Below, in pieces: positions 12,801 to 26,850 of a DNA stretch of 33,490 nucleotides (position 1 is its first letter; each line of letters starts with the position of its first letter). The DNA comes from Rodentolepis nana (taxonomy: Eukaryota; Platyhelminthes; Cestoda; Cyclophyllidea; Hymenolepididae). Position numbers and translations under genes: made by a program. The stretch lies in contig UZAE01012115.1 in the NCBI GenBank assembly GCA_900617975.1, forward strand, positions 3,079 to 36,568. The letters are read 5' to 3'. Under the pieces are notes generated by a model. That model worked only from the letters and a program-made list of their open reading frames with translations. It had not been told where the DNA came from and made no database searches.

Positions 12801-15800
12801 TATTTACAATATTGTGCAATCTAATGAAGGAGTTAGGTCGAGTGAGCACTGCTACTATAAAAAAATTTACTTGCTCAAGTCTTTAAATAAATCGAATTGG
12901 CGTAATGATCCATGGAATTGAATTAACTGGTCTGCAGGGTAAGACTACATCTTGAATAAGGTGGAATACAACGCATGTAGTTTAATCATTTTTATTACAG
13001 AAGAGAATTTAGACATCTACCTGCTTCCATAATTCGAACTTTGTGATATTCATCAGCTGCTTCTACTCCAATCACCCTCTCTCTCTTCCGTCTCAATATC
13101 ACTTGGACTCGTTATAGTCCTCCCCTTATGGAGCAGCTTTCCAATGGCTAAAAATCCTAAATTTTTCCCCATTGTCATAAACAATAACAAAATAAGAATT
13201 TTTTTATTTAGAAGAAGAAAGGCTCTTTCATGTTACTGCGCAGGAAGATCGGAATACCGCAGATAGAAGCAATCCATGAAGCCACCTCTTGGAAACTCGA
13301 AGAATATCGATTTTCGTTCAAATGAGGCTCTTATGTTACGCTAACTTTTCCTCTGGTTATGGCGAATTCCTCAATCTCACTTTAGCCTCAATTTCGACCA
13401 TTTTACTATTCTTCAAATTTTAACGATTCCGTTATTAAAAATAGTGCGTTTAGTGCTATGGCATGAGCAGAAACCCTTAAAACTGACCTTTGAAAAGCAT
13501 TTAAGAAAGCCAACTTCTAAACCACTTTTTCGTAGCAATTTATCTCACAGACCCACCATGGGAATAAAGAATATGAATAAGGAAGCCTAGTTACATGACC
13601 TTTAGTGACCAATCATTACTGAATTAAAAATTAATCCAATGAGAGTGAAACTAGAATTGTACCCATTCATTGATTATTTATTCAACTACTGGAGATGTAT
13701 TGTCATTAGGTTCATCTTCAGCCGAATTAAAGTATAGTAATGGAGTGAAAACTTTGTCAACTAAGCAGTGGCAAGGAAAAGAAAGAAAAATCAGTTCACC
13801 TCCTTTCAAGAAGAGGAGGAATTGAAGATGGTATCAAATCTACTTTTTACTGAGGAATGTGACATGAAGGTAGGACACATAAAATGTATTTTTCTTGTTC
13901 CAGACAAAAAGAATTCTGTCTTGGTGAGATGTACTTTCCACACAGAACATCGTATACTTTGTCCATTTATGACTCAACGACCTTTGTAGCGCGAATAGAA
14001 TCTCTTTCCCAATAGCATGAGACAAAGGTGAAATAGCGTACACCTAGACGAACCCTAGAACAATCATATGCTCAAGTTTAAACTCGCAAACAAGTCATTA
14101 ATAATTAAGGAGGAGTTCACTCAATTCCCTATTTATCTGATTCAGACGAAATAATTGAGCATAAATATACGGATATAATCGCAATACGCACAGAAATGCG
14201 TGTGATTGGATAACAACTTGTCCGTTGTGACGTATGGGGGGTGGGGAGATGTCGAAGTAATTGGACCGAACACTTAATTAAATTACCTGGTCATTAAGCC
14301 CTGAACATTGCAGACATGAATCCAACTGGAAACCTAGAAATTAGGACTTTGGAACATTGGGATACGGCACAGAGAGGAATACTTAGTATAAAAATTTGAA
14401 TGACGCAACGCTTTCAAGTAACGTTTGATCCCTAAGACCCTGACATCACTTTCTTCTCCTAGACGACACTCCTACTGCTTTTCGTCTTTAGATGCGCAAA
14501 ATTTCAGTTAGAGATTGGGAAGAGGGTCAAGAGAAATGCTAACTATCTATCTATCTATCATAAGGACTGTCATGGCATGTTTTTTTAAGGAGGACACCTC
14601 CGGCAAACAAAAAAGAGAAGACTTTCTAAAATTCTTTTGCCAATGACTGGGGAAAATAACCCAATCTTTGTTGGAAAGCACCGGATTGGGAGAGGGGGGG
14701 AGAGGGGAGGGGGCAACACTAACGACAAATGGGAGATAAGAGGGGTTGGCGGGAGTAAGTGGGGGGGGGGGGGGGGAAGGAAAAACTGTTGATATTTTTA
14801 TTGGGGGATGGCATTTACTTGTTAGCTAATTCATTGCTTTCAAAATTTAAATTCTATGAATCGTAGTCAGCAATACTAACCGAATTCGTGTCCAGCGCCT
14901 TCCAACAAGTTGATCAATTAGAATAGTCGATCAAATCAATTCTACTAAATTCCTTTTCCCTTCCAAGGGGTAAAAATGAGGGAAAGATCACCTATGTAAT
15001 TTCTAAGGCATCCTCAATAGAGCACATAGAGAACACATGGGATCAAAATCCAATATGAATACGCGCTGGCCGATCGTTCGGAACAAAACCAGGTAGAAGG
15101 GGTAATTAGCATGAGTTGGTTTGAATGTCATTCAACGTGACTTCACTTTTAATCTTAACAAGCCTGTCGGAAAAATGTTATATGGTAATTGGGCCGATAA
15201 TTATGAATAAAGCACATCAATGGAGATAGTAATTTGCCTCGTCAAAATGGTAAACTTTAAGAAATAGTAAATAGAGACCAGGATGACAGAATATGCAGAT
15301 CAAGCTATTTCCACAGAAATCGGTTATGAATTTGAATCCTAGGACAGTGTCGATTTTTAAATGTTTTGTTTTTGCATAAACTTCATAAGGTGCTTTTGTA
15401 ACAACAATAGAATGACCTGTAGAAAACCAGGGTGTCCAGGACTTGATCCTCCAATAATCGTGAATCCAAATCCCTTGGGTCCTTTCACTAGCACTGCAGT
15501 CACCAGAGGCCCTTTGATCTGCGCCACATCATCCGTAAATCGATCACTGCCAGAGCTCACTGAACCAGCCACCTCAGGACAACCTCCATTAGAACTGCGT
15601 ATACTTCCATTCCCATTCGGGTGGTTCTCTGCGGAAGTTGATGAGGCTGCTGAATTATAACTCCCAGTTATTGTGGCTTGGAGTCTTGCAGACTCCTCAA
15701 AATCCGCTTGAGTGGGAGGCTCGTATTGAGTCTTCTGGTGAATGTGATCGACGTAGAAGAGGCCGTATTCTGGATGCTCGATCATTTCCCATCCAGTTGG

Positions 15801-18800
15801 AAGGGGGATGTAGCTTAGACCTTGACCTGATGGAGACTGTTGAACCTGTGTCGAATATGGTTGCTGCTGTGCCTAAATAAAAAAAATACAAATAATTTAC
15901 AACATTCATATAAGTTTGAAGACCAAGAAATCGTCTTACCAACTGTCTAGAAAGTAAAGCTTACTAAAATTGACTTTAATTCCACTAAGTTCCACCAGTC
16001 ATAGTGTACTAAAATGACTTACTAATTTGTAGTGAAAGTAAGGCATTAAAGTGAAAACCTGCATGAAGTAATTGGTAAGCATAATTTCTCCATCCGAATG
16101 AAAAAAAAATATTGATTAGAAAGCCAATGTAATGTGCTTCAAGTACATATGAAGTCAGTTAAAACAGATGACTTCAAAGACTCTAAGGAGTACTTGAAGT
16201 TGTTCTACATAAGTGCCAAATATTCTTTTCTTTTCCAATTGAACGATTAGGAAGATGCTGCAAAATTATTTTGCAACTTCTCAATCGCTCAATTGCGCAA
16301 ATTATGCCTATTCTATGCTTCTGCATGGTAGGTATTACCACGCCAAAATTGCGTTGGGGAGAAAGCCTAGGCAGCGTGTGGGAACACAAACTTTCTTCAT
16401 TTTGTCGAGACGAAGAAGATTAAAAAATTGTGAGACTGCTATCAACGTTCACCTCACGTAACTGTCAAGCTAACCGAAGCAATGCTTGCCCACATATGGA
16501 GGACGTAGATACACTTAGAGGGAATCGGTTTCCCCTTGCCCAAAGCATAAATAGGTTGTTCCTTCCTCAACAAGCTTAATGCATTATTTGTCGATCACAA
16601 ACACACACACACACACGCACACACAAAACTACCTTACATATGCGGATTTAGAAATAAAATGTTATGTTCAGAAGTTTAGGATAAGCGATTTTATACTATT
16701 GGATTGAGTTCATATCGTGATGTTCCATTAGACCACCCCCCCCCCCTGGCTAGGAAATAATTTTGAGAGGAACCAACGGAGAGCAAGCTCAAGAGAGAAA
16801 TGAAATGAATCGTATGGTTTATGGACACAGCTCATTAAAAGCCCTGAAACTTTTTCTTTTACGTTGAGAAACCAAATGAGGCTTTAAATGCGCTCCAAAA
16901 AAAATATGGATAATTTGAGCAGATACCGCAAAACCATTTCTAGCAATTCACATGTAAAGTAGTAAGAATTAAGGATGTTTACGACAAGTGAACTTATTCG
17001 TAAGAAGATTTTATCATTTTTTTCTTAATTGTGGCAAACGAGTAGTGATTATGCAACGAGAACTATGCTACTCACGTCAGCCAATAAAATAAATGGCTAA
17101 ATTTACGTTTCATTGGTCAAGGAGCACGACCCAATCAGAATATAATATAGTGAATCACCTCTTTCGCATTAGCTGATTCAGCCGAAATGGTGGAATTTCT
17201 ATTATTTGTATCTGAAGTGGTGATACTGGAAGAACCGTTTTCAGTCATTCCCTCTTTAAAGGTGTTTTCAGCACCCTCACTAATGGTTGTCAAGTTGAGT
17301 GCTGAGGCGTTAGCGTCCGGTCTTGGTGTTCCGTAGTGGTTGCCTAGAAACGAGAAGGAAATGAATTAGTCAGATTACATAATAACCTAAGCAATACACA
17401 AGCCATGAAATAGAAGAGAATATTTTTTTTTCTCAAGTAAGATACAAAAAAATATGACCGTAAAAGGTAGAACTATTAGATGTACCTTCCTTGTATAATG
17501 AGGAAATGTAATAAATCACTAACGAAGGCAAATACAGATGTCATTATGCTGTCATATAAGACGGATAACCTGATATCACGTTGCAGAAGAAAAAAACAGA
17601 AGATTGATACTTCACCTCAGATATATCAAGAACATGAACAGATAAATTTCGGAATAAATTTTTCAGGTTCAGAAAGTTTCTCGTCTTCTGCGACACAGAT
17701 TTCAGCTTAGATTTGAAGAAACTCGCCCAAGCTTTCATCTTAGTTTATTAAACTGATATGGAATTACTTAAATTTGAAAGTACCTAAAGTAAATTATGAA
17801 CAAAAACAAAATTAAATTGATGATAAAATGTTTGCTAATTATTAATTGACCAAACATTTATGCCAGTAGTCCAGAAGACCTTTGTCTTGAACCAATTACT
17901 TCTCAGAATCCTTAGTTTAAATTTGAGTAGAGTTTTAGATGATTTCAGAGTAATGTGGTCTCTTAGGGATTTATACTGTCATGCAATTCACAGATCGTTT
18001 AGCTCTCAACTTAGGTTGAAAGAAAATGCAAAATTCGCCCCTATTTGATAACCAGTCTTCAATATTCAATTTTTGATTTTCTATTTTCAAAGTTAATCTA
18101 ATCTCTCTGCAGAGTGATAGATACCTTTGTACATTCCAGATTCAAGGAGATGACCAGATTTCTCCAAAGCGATAAATCGTTCCACTTCAAGGAATTGATA
18201 ATCCACTCCGTCGCGTTCTTCAGGTCTTGGTTCTCTCGTTGTGCCTAAAATGATCAGAGAAGTCAATTAGGTTTATGCATTTCAAAGCAAATAAAAATTA
18301 ATCCCAAGCCTAGCTTAGAATAAAGAGTGTGTAGACAGAAAGATAGGACATTTAGGAATAAGGCAGTTTTGCTAATGAAAGGATTTACATGTTCATCGTA
18401 TCTATGGGCGATTATCTTTAACATTATTATTTCATCCCCGAAAAAAGTACTAATTTATCTATAAATCCAGTACATTTTGAATTTATTTATTTAATTCCTA
18501 AGTGTGAATGACATATAGTTTTAAAGTAAAATCTTATGAATTTATATTTTTTAAAAATTTTTTTTTGTAATAAGTAACAATCGAATACAATAACACTTAC
18601 ATGGTACAACCCTTTGATAAATATTATTGCGCGTGACTTCCTGGAGTAGAAATTCTGGAGTGCCGACCTCAAACTGAGCCCCAAGAAACCGATTGAGATG
18701 GGCATCACCAGTTGGAAGGGCAGAAGGGGAAATTAATTTAAGGAGAACACGGGGTCGATCACCATTTTTGGAGGAATAAAAGATAGTTTCACAGAGTCGT

Positions 18801-19141
18801 ACAGCATCCAAGTGTGTAAATCCAGAAATGTGATAATCTCCTATTTCAAGGATAATATCACCAGGTCGAAGGATAGAAGGGCTCTTTTTGGGAGAATTTG
18901 GAGTGGGTGATGATATTATTGGATGGTAGATTAGCTGAGAGGGAATTATGTTTTTGCCTACGGTACAAAAAAGACCCTCATCGGAACCGCCTTCAATGGG
19001 AAAAGGAAGCGATTTTTCAAGTGAACTGGCAGAAAGAAGAACTTCGTAAATATTTGCGTCCCAAGAACTGCTCTTGCCCTTAGATGGTGTCGGTCCCTTC
19101 GTTGAAGAGGTGTTAAATATGCCTGCCGAAGCCAGAGACAT
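6421..19141 (-). CDS. MAGI-family scaffold protein (PDZ0-GuK-WW-PDZ1-PDZ2...), 5' part, six exons, 3' end outside window
   Basis: Membrane-associated guanylate kinase with inverted domain order; the family organises cell junctions and signalling complexes at the plasma membrane by binding C-terminal peptides (PDZ) and PPxY motifs (WW). Six exons join in phase (minus strand): 19141-18601, 18244-18125, 17343-17159, 15872-15417, 12764-12543, 6844-6421, about 649 residues. Order seen: PDZ0 (about 27-135), GuK-like (about 150-230), one WW (about 307-338), PDZ1 with KGFGFTIIGG (about 400-490), PDZ2 with NGFGFTLADQ (about 565-649). This matches the start of vertebrate MAGI1-3, except that the first WW is not visible. 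No P-loop is seen in the GuK part, as in the family, so it is not expected to be an enzyme. The last exon ends after Gln-Arg-Gly at a GTGAGT donor, so PDZ3 onward is missing from the window. Symbol left blank because invertebrates have a single unnumbered MAGI. Confidence 0.9.
7219..7248 (+). repeat. mariner terminal inverted repeat, left
   Basis: Starts CTAGGTTGGCAACTAAGTC, preceded by the TA target duplication. Pairs with 8471-8500. Confidence 0.92.
7293..8323 (-). pseudogene. mariner transposase, broken by one frameshift and one nonsense codon
   Basis: Cut-and-paste transposase of the Tc1/mariner DDE superfamily. The N-terminal part (8323 to about 8020) has helix-turn-helix DNA-binding motifs with NWFERFRSGDFSLKN and SGRPVEVDE. 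The frame then shifts within an A/T homopolymer (8009-8022) and resumes at GYVKKLDLWIPHQL. The catalytic part keeps VTGDEKW, HHDNARPHTS and YSPDLAPSDYHLF, which hold the three Asp of the D,D34D triad. A TAG at 7400-7398 (context SHLI*FF) interrupts the end, and the frame runs on to a final TAA at 7295-7293. The total span equals about 343 codons, the normal family length. Only two lesions suggest a fairly young copy. Confidence 0.93.
8471..8500 (-). repeat. mariner terminal inverted repeat, right
   Basis: Reverse complement starts TTGGGTGGGCAACTAAGTC, followed outside by TA. Four mismatches to the left repeat. Confidence 0.92.
8639..8651. repeat. target-site duplication of retroposon copy 3, left
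   Basis: TTTACAGGAGTGC, identical to 8981-8993. Confidence 0.92.
8652..8980 (+). repeat. SINE-like retroposon, copy 3 with 13-bp target-site duplication
   Basis: Full-length element from GGGATGTGCGATAGACTTAC to AAATAAATAAA. TTTACAGGAGTGC occurs exactly at 8639-8651 and 8981-8993, fixing both ends. It belongs to the subgroup with TTTAAAACACTCTTCTG. It lies antisense to MAGI in the intron between exons 5 and 6, 150 bp from the mariner. Confidence 0.93.
8981..8993. repeat. target-site duplication of retroposon copy 3, right
   Basis: TTTACAGGAGTGC, directly after the TAAA tail. Confidence 0.92.
9594..9922 (+). repeat. SINE-like retroposon, copy 4 with 12-bp target-site duplication
   Basis: Full-length, head GGGGTGTGCGATAGACTTAC, tail ATAAATAAATAAATA. 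AAGATTTTAATA is repeated at 9582-9593 and 9923-9934. It belongs to the TTTAAAACACTCTTCTG subgroup and is antisense to MAGI in the same intron as copy 3. Confidence 0.93.
9935..11186. other. MAGI intron sequence, no gene seen
   Basis: Very AT-rich sequence. I see no exon, RNA gene or clear repeat. Confidence 0.6.
11187..11497 (+). repeat. SINE-like retroposon, copy 5
   Basis: Head GGGGTGTGCAGTAGACTTAC and a clear body of the ATTATTCT subgroup. A short internal deletion removes the TGTATGTCATATTC block, and the tail is degenerate (GAAAAATAAAC). A 7-bp repeat CAAATGA (11180-11186, 11498-11504) may be the target duplication but is too short to be sure. Antisense to MAGI in the same intron. Confidence 0.88.
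11505..12542. other. MAGI intron sequence, no gene seen
   Basis: AT-rich, with a G9 run near 12340. The short frames at 11576-11776 and 12426-12635 (plus) are chance frames or the shadow of exon 5. Confidence 0.6.
12543..12764 (-). CDS. MAGI exon 5: second half of PDZ1
   Basis: Acceptor CATGTAG|GTCAAA, donor CCTCAG|GTAAGA, exactly 74 codons. It begins VKNVIPGGPAAQDGTLGVGN, the counterpart of vertebrate VKSVIPDGPAAQDGKMETGD, followed by GYSHDQIVALFQSIPVG (vertebrate GHTHAxVVKxFQSxPIG). The usual Asp of the GD turn is Asn (GVGNVIV). The exon ends in a short linker. Confidence 0.9.
12765..15416. other. MAGI intron between exons 4 and 5
   Basis: Contains a (CTAT)4 tract (14543-14559), G-rich runs (14692-14776) and no recognisable exon. 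The frames at 13768-13989 (plus) and 13840-14043 (minus) overlap each other and show no motif. Confidence 0.6.
14761..14776. repeat. poly-G tract
   Basis: Sixteen G residues after a further G-rich stretch beginning near 14692. Confidence 0.9.
15417..15872 (-). CDS. MAGI exon 4: WW domain and first half of PDZ1
   Basis: Acceptor ATTTAG|GCACAG, donor CTACAG|GTCATT, 152 codons, phase 0 at both ends. A Gln-rich start leads to LPTGWEMIEHPEYGLFYVDH and then QKTQYEPP. This is a WW domain with Trp, Tyr-Val-Asp-His and Thr-x-Tyr-x-x-Pro, closest to vertebrate MAGI WW2 (GWEKIxDPxYGxYYVDHI). The second WW tryptophan is replaced by Tyr, as in MAGI WW2. A Ser/Asn-rich linker follows, then PDZ1 beta strands with KGFGFTIIGG and GFLQ. 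Confidence 0.9.
15873..17158. other. MAGI intron between exons 3 and 4; no WW1 exon found
   Basis: Checked on the minus strand for the WEMAY...FIDHNTKTTSW pattern of the first MAGI WW and none was seen. It holds a C-run (16734-16746) and an AC tract. The 207-base frames around 16183-16461 lack motifs. Confidence 0.5.
16598..16625. repeat. (AC)n microsatellite
   Basis: About thirteen AC units with one GC interruption. Confidence 0.9.
17159..17343 (-). CDS. MAGI exon 3: end of GuK domain and Ser/Thr/Asn-rich linker
   Basis: Acceptor TTTCTAG|GCAACC and donor AAAGAG|GTGATT; 185 bases, phase 1 in and phase 0 out. It completes MYKGNHYGTPRPD, matching the vertebrate NYYGTPKP that closes the MAGI GuK region. 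About 50 low-complexity residues rich in Ser, Thr, Asn and Glu follow, with no fold recognised. In vertebrates this linker leads to the first WW domain; here the exon splices in phase straight to the exon with the second-type WW. Confidence 0.85.
18125..18244 (-). CDS. MAGI exon 2: GuK-like domain core
   Basis: A 120-base exon with acceptor TTTTAG|GCAC and donor CAAAG|GTATCT. Joined to the previous exon it reads VVPCTTREPRPEERDGVDYQ, then FLEVERFIALEKSGHLLESG. These follow the vertebrate MAGI GuK motifs VPCTTR, GVDY and LExSGxLLExG. Too short to be obvious as an ORF, it was found by reading the frame across both splice sites. The conserved GMP-site-like CTTR is present. Confidence 0.88.
18601..19141 (-). 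CDS. MAGI exon 1: start codon, PDZ0 and beginning of GuK domain
   Basis: The ATG at 19141-19139 opens a frame of 180 codons plus one base. The N-terminus is Ser/Thr/Lys-rich, then SSWDANIYEV and IEGGSDEGLF match the beginning of vertebrate MAGI PDZ0 (xxWxxxVxE, LxGGAEHGxF). Next come RPGDIILEIG and the GuK entry NNIYQRVVP, like MAGI DNLYxRxVP. Vertebrate MAGI starts about 11 residues before this Trp and here it is 26, so the ATG is a reasonable start. An AG with a pyrimidine/T-rich lead ends at about 19152, ten bases before the ATG, so a 5' untranslated exon or trans-spliced leader could join there; the frame stays open to that AG. The donor is CCAT|GTAAGT. Confidence 0.88.
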
Positions 19142-19933
19142 TACGTAGAATCTAAAATTTTTAAATGATTTAAATTAAAAAGATTTAGCTAATGGATTTT
19201 AATAGACTGTGCCTTGTATGGTATTGAATAAACCAATTTTATAAAGATCCTATAAAAATATTCAGTCATAAGTCATAAAAAGATTAGCGTTAGAAATTCT
19301 ATTAAATAAGCATCAAAATTTAATTTGATTATGAAGGATAACAAAATTATTTAAACCCATTTCATAACGACTATTACCAACCTAACACAATCTCAGATCT
19401 GCATAATTAGTATGCGTATGACCTTCATATTTTACCCAGTCCGCTGTTACATTGAAATGGCTAAACTGTTGGCTTTTAATTTATCAGACTTCGAAATCAA
19501 GGTTTCATAAAGATATTCAACAAGTAAAGCATCAACATATTTGTCCATAAAAGGTTTAAGAAAATTTAATATCACTTGAATAGAGGATAATGAAATATGA
19601 AAATGTACCAACGGCTATCTCAACATATAAGCAGGTTGGATATGTTTAAGGTTTCAGCTTTAACTATTACTTTAATTCTAGACGCTTAAATGATATCCAT
19701 TCACGTTGTCAAAGTTGGTTATAAAAATCACTCATGCGAAATCTACTTAATATATAAATATTACTTTTGATGTGGAAGTGCTAATGAATCAACTAATGAA
19801 CGTTTTTAAATTGTTCTTATAAGAGTCCTCAAGTTGATAAACGCATTGTGATGTAGATGTATGAATTTTAATTATATTCTTTAAGGATAACTCAAATTAC
19901 TATCTAGAAATTCAATATGGTATAGATGCTATC

Positions 19934-19971
<38 letters not shown>

Positions 19972-21424
19972 CCCTGCTATATTTGCATGAACTTTGAACT
20001 GAGGTCAAGTAGAGGAAAAATAAACACAGTGCTGAGGGGTTCGTTATTCATTGCCCAAATTGTTAATAAATGCCGAAGTGTTCGTGATGATTGGCTGCTT
20101 TGCGTTTAGTCACGTTTGCTTGGTGAATTTGATGCGCTTCGGCGACTCATTATAGTTTTAAATCGATAGCGACCACTTTATGCCTACTTCCCAAGAGGTA
20201 CGAATTCGAACCTTAAATCTATCCATCCATCGCCCATTTGCAAAATAAAGCAAATTGAGCTACGAAAAAAGTAAAAAAAACGTGCTGTCATTTCTCCCAG
20301 GAATGTGCAATAAAATAACTTCAATTGGAAACGGTACTATATCCTTTCCTATTAAGCAAAAATGGTAGAATATCAAGTGAGACAATTGTACCATGATAGT
20401 CACTTAAGTTTTTTCACTTATTTTATAAATTTTGTTAGGAAAATTCTATGAACTTTATAAATATCTGATCCGTGCTTGTTGTTGATCATAAATATATTCA
20501 ACTCAAACATTATCTCATCTTAAGAAACAGGTTAGTTCACCTGGTTCAATAGAATATTTAATAGATGACCGAAAAAGCGACATACTTTCATTGATGCATA
20601 TACGTGTTTATGCCTATATATGAAATCGAGAGAGGGGCGTCTGTTAGATTTCATTCGAAACCTTTATATTTCTATTGGTATCTAGTAGATCGATTTATCC
20701 ACAATTTGCGACTGATATCTTGAGTCGAAGAATTAATTAAACAAATAATAATTTTAATCATTAACACACAGATTAATATAAAGGTAGTTATAAAATATCA
20801 TTTATATAATTATAAATAAATTAATTTGAAACGTATCTTCTAGAAATAGCGAAAAATTGATTTTGCAATTAGGGAGAATTTTGAAACTTATCTCCTATTC
20901 CTTAGGCCACGACCGCGAATAAATGAGTGGGCTCTATTTGTTTTATGAAATTGATTAACATTACAATAAGAATTTGTTACAAACGCATCACCAGCTAAAG
21001 CTAGAAATGTTATGCACACTCGAACAGTCAATAACCTGTGATGTATTAATGATCGCAGAGGGAGTAATTGTATTTCTGAATGCGCAAACTTTATAGAATA
21101 AATATCGAACAGTTACTGCATTGTAGGTCTAGCCAAGATGGCATCTTAATGTTTAAAATCTTTCCTACTAAATGCTTAGTTTCTTAGATGTCGGAAAAGA
21201 AGCATAGCTATTTTGTAGAATACTTTCATACTGGGGAATTTTGTAACATTAATTGAAGTGTATTAGAGGCGGATTTGAATTGGATTAAAATTTTATAATT
21301 TGTTCATTAGATTGAATAAGCAATGAAATACGTGAAGATAAAAAAAATAAATTTTTATTCCAGTTGATAAAAGGGTTAAAATAGTCGACGAACATTTTTA
21401 GTAAACTTATCTTGATAGATTTTG
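19142..21424. other. intergenic region upstream of two divergent genes
   Basis: Lies between the MAGI start (minus) and the zinc-finger gene (plus). It is AT-rich and no coding frame is seen. It should hold the promoter of MAGI, but no convincing core element could be assigned. An (AT)n tract lies at 19938-19968. Confidence 0.6.
19938..19968. repeat. (AT)n microsatellite
   Basis: About fifteen AT units. Confidence 0.95.
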
Positions 21425-21717
21425 AGGGCATGATAGATTTACTTCCACGTGCTTCACCATGGGTAACGTATAATCATATGCAGGCAATTGACAAACAACC
21501 ATGACCCCACTGTAATAAACATTCTATCAATTTCACAGTACCTAACTTACCTTTTCCTCTACCTTTGTGCCTGCTCCATTTGTATATGTGCATCAACCTT
21601 CTGTTCCTCCTCCCGACCAATTGTGGCTTTGGTATTCCTTCCCTCTATGAATTTCAAAGTCGACTAAATGGTAAGTGATGACCATCACAAAGCCTGCCAT
21701 TTGATGTAAATAAAAAA
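21425..21717 (+). repeat. SINE-like retroposon, copy 6 (degraded)
   Basis: Recognisable head (ATGATAGATTTACTTCCACG), internal deletion of the CGGCAAAAAAGTC block, then the TCTACCTTTGTG and GCCTGCCATTTGATG blocks, ending in TAAATAAAAAAA. No target duplication is visible. It is the oldest-looking copy with a complete head, and ends about 280 bp upstream of the zinc-finger start codon. Confidence 0.8.
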
Positions 21718-21894
21718 ACTTAACTGCTTAACGTACAATCCAATGTAAAGGTATAATAAAATCACATAACACAAATAAACAATATTATATTTTAAAAAAA
21801 TAATATTAATATAATTTATAATTAAAACACAATTTTTTGATTACCTTTTTAGTTGCATTGAAAGAGAGTCACTTTTGTTTATACTCATCAACCT

Positions 21895-24823
<2,929 letters not shown>

Positions 24824-26600
24824 TTCATTACAAAAATATTTTCCAAACTCTTTCCCATTCTCGATGGCTGTGATTGTATATATTTATGTACAGATTTTGT
24901 TATCTTCTCTATAAATGGTCTTTCTATCTGCTAATTTTGACAAATTGTTTTTAAGATGTGTTGGAAAGAATGTTTCCTTTGTGGGGCTATATCGTTTTGA
25001 ACTGCATACTTTTTGTGTTGTGATTAATAGCGTAATGCTTCGATGACAAAAATGCTTCAAATTTCAAGGTGTGTGAATTGTTGAAGCTGGCTAATCGTGA
25101 CCGGCTTTTCCATTGAGTGGATGATTGGGTGTGGGTGGTTTTGTTATAAATTCTCAAATCAGGTGAATTTTGTCAAGAAGCGCGGTCTATTTTCAATTTC
25201 CAGAACTGTCTCTACTTTACGGATTAGTAAGATTAAGGAGGGGGTGGGGAGAGCGTCTTGAAGGATGGCACAATGAAACTACATCCATCAGAAATGTGAC
25301 GCTGCAATTAACATCTGGAAGGAGAGGGTCAGGTCAGTTCTTTGGCTTACTTATTCGCTCACCGTCACTATTTCCGGCTAACACCGTTTAGCAATATTTG
25401 GCTATTTATTTTCAATTCAAGGACAAGTTGATGCTCTTTCACTTTTCTGATTGGTCAAAGCTTAGTTGACGATTTCTAGGGCAAGGCCAATAGTCGATCT
25501 GTGCAATTTTTTTAAACAAAGGGCCAATTTAAAGTGATAACACATTTCGTTGCTCGTCAACAGAAGTAAACAATAAGTCTAGCAGCATCGGTTGGCATAT
25601 AATTGGGATTAAAAACGATTAATTTGAGTTGCGCTGGCCAATGGTCTGGTGCACGAGGGGGCGAGCTTGAATAGAAGAGGTTTTTTTGTAGATAAAGTAT
25701 TTAGAGGGTCTCGTGGAGTTACAGGCCTACTTGGAGAATAGGGAGGAGGCGAAACAAGAAAGGGGTAGCCTTATCAAGCACGCCATCGACGCACGTGACA
25801 GCATGGCATGCAGTCTAAGGCTAATTCCCCATATGCCATTAAATAGTCATTATTTCATTTATCTATTGGTAATGGTGACCTTCCATTAGTTTGTGATGTT
25901 GCTAGATTAGCCGAGTTTCGATTTACTTCTTAAGCTATTGGTTCGCATTTTGCACTGGATTTCCGACATTACATTCATATGTCGAACTTGAGTATAGATT
26001 TAAGCTGGCCTTGACAAGACAGTTGAAATTTTCTCAACAATTGTCTCTTAAACCCTCCGGAAACATACAGCCGTTGAAGCACTTCTAGACTCAAGAGTCA
26101 AGTACAAGTTCGAGTACAAAGTGGTGAAGAATGCTTGCTCAGATTGATGCAAATAGCATTAGGAATTATCTCCTACAGAGTTCTGCAATTCAGTCTGAGA
26201 TGTTTGATGTACCTTTGGCGAGTGTAGAACGAAGTTCCTATTTCAATCAATGCCACCCTTTCCTTATTATAAATAGGTGGATTAGTAATTAAACAATTTG
26301 ATACTTCAGAATACCCTTTCAATCTTCCAGTAGATTAGAGAATGTAAAACATTCTTTCGTAAAATTGGATGAAGCACCTATTTCAACCAATTTTTTCCTC
26401 CCTTATAGTTTTCCTTATTTGACTCAGCATTAGGCGAATACTGTGACCAATCCGATCATTATTAAAATGAGGACAAGTTGTTTACTACTAACGATGTTGA
26501 TGGTAAAAATAGGGTCACTTTGTACTTTTGCCAAATCAAAAAACAACGTATCAAAAAATTGTCTTGAATGGGGGGGGGTATAGCCTGTGGGACGCGTCAT
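24824..26600. other. intergenic region, no gene seen
   Basis: 3' flank of the zinc-finger gene; no canonical AATAAA was found close to the stop. The 73-codon frame at 25170-25391 lacks motifs. A G8 run lies near 26570. Confidence 0.55.
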
Positions 26601-26723
26601 CGCATGCGCGTACACATAGGCTTGAGGTGCGGCCGTACAACTTCGCGTACGGATTGAGGACATGAGCACGCAGCCAATAGGAGCTCAATGGCCCTCACTT
26701 GTTTTACCAAATCCACCATGTTG
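26601..26723 (+). promoter_or_regulatory. housekeeping-type promoter patch
   Basis: CpG-containing segment with CGCATGCGCG (26601-26610, like an NRF-1 site), CCAAT (26674-26678) and CCATGTT (26717-26723, like a YY1 site). It lies 130-250 bases upstream of a candidate first exon. Motif-based only. Confidence 0.35.
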
Positions 26724-26850
26724 TATGACTAGTTTCCTTCCTGTACTTACCTATTGCGTGGTTTATCTACTGAATAAACGTGCCCCGTGCTAAACGTCTG
26801 TTTCCTTCATAGCTGGGCTATAGCTTAGCTGGTTCTGGGAGTCTAGCTAG

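Noticed and set aside
18898..19083. Plus-strand ORF over MAGI exon 1
   Set aside because: Shadow of the PDZ0-coding frame on the other strand.
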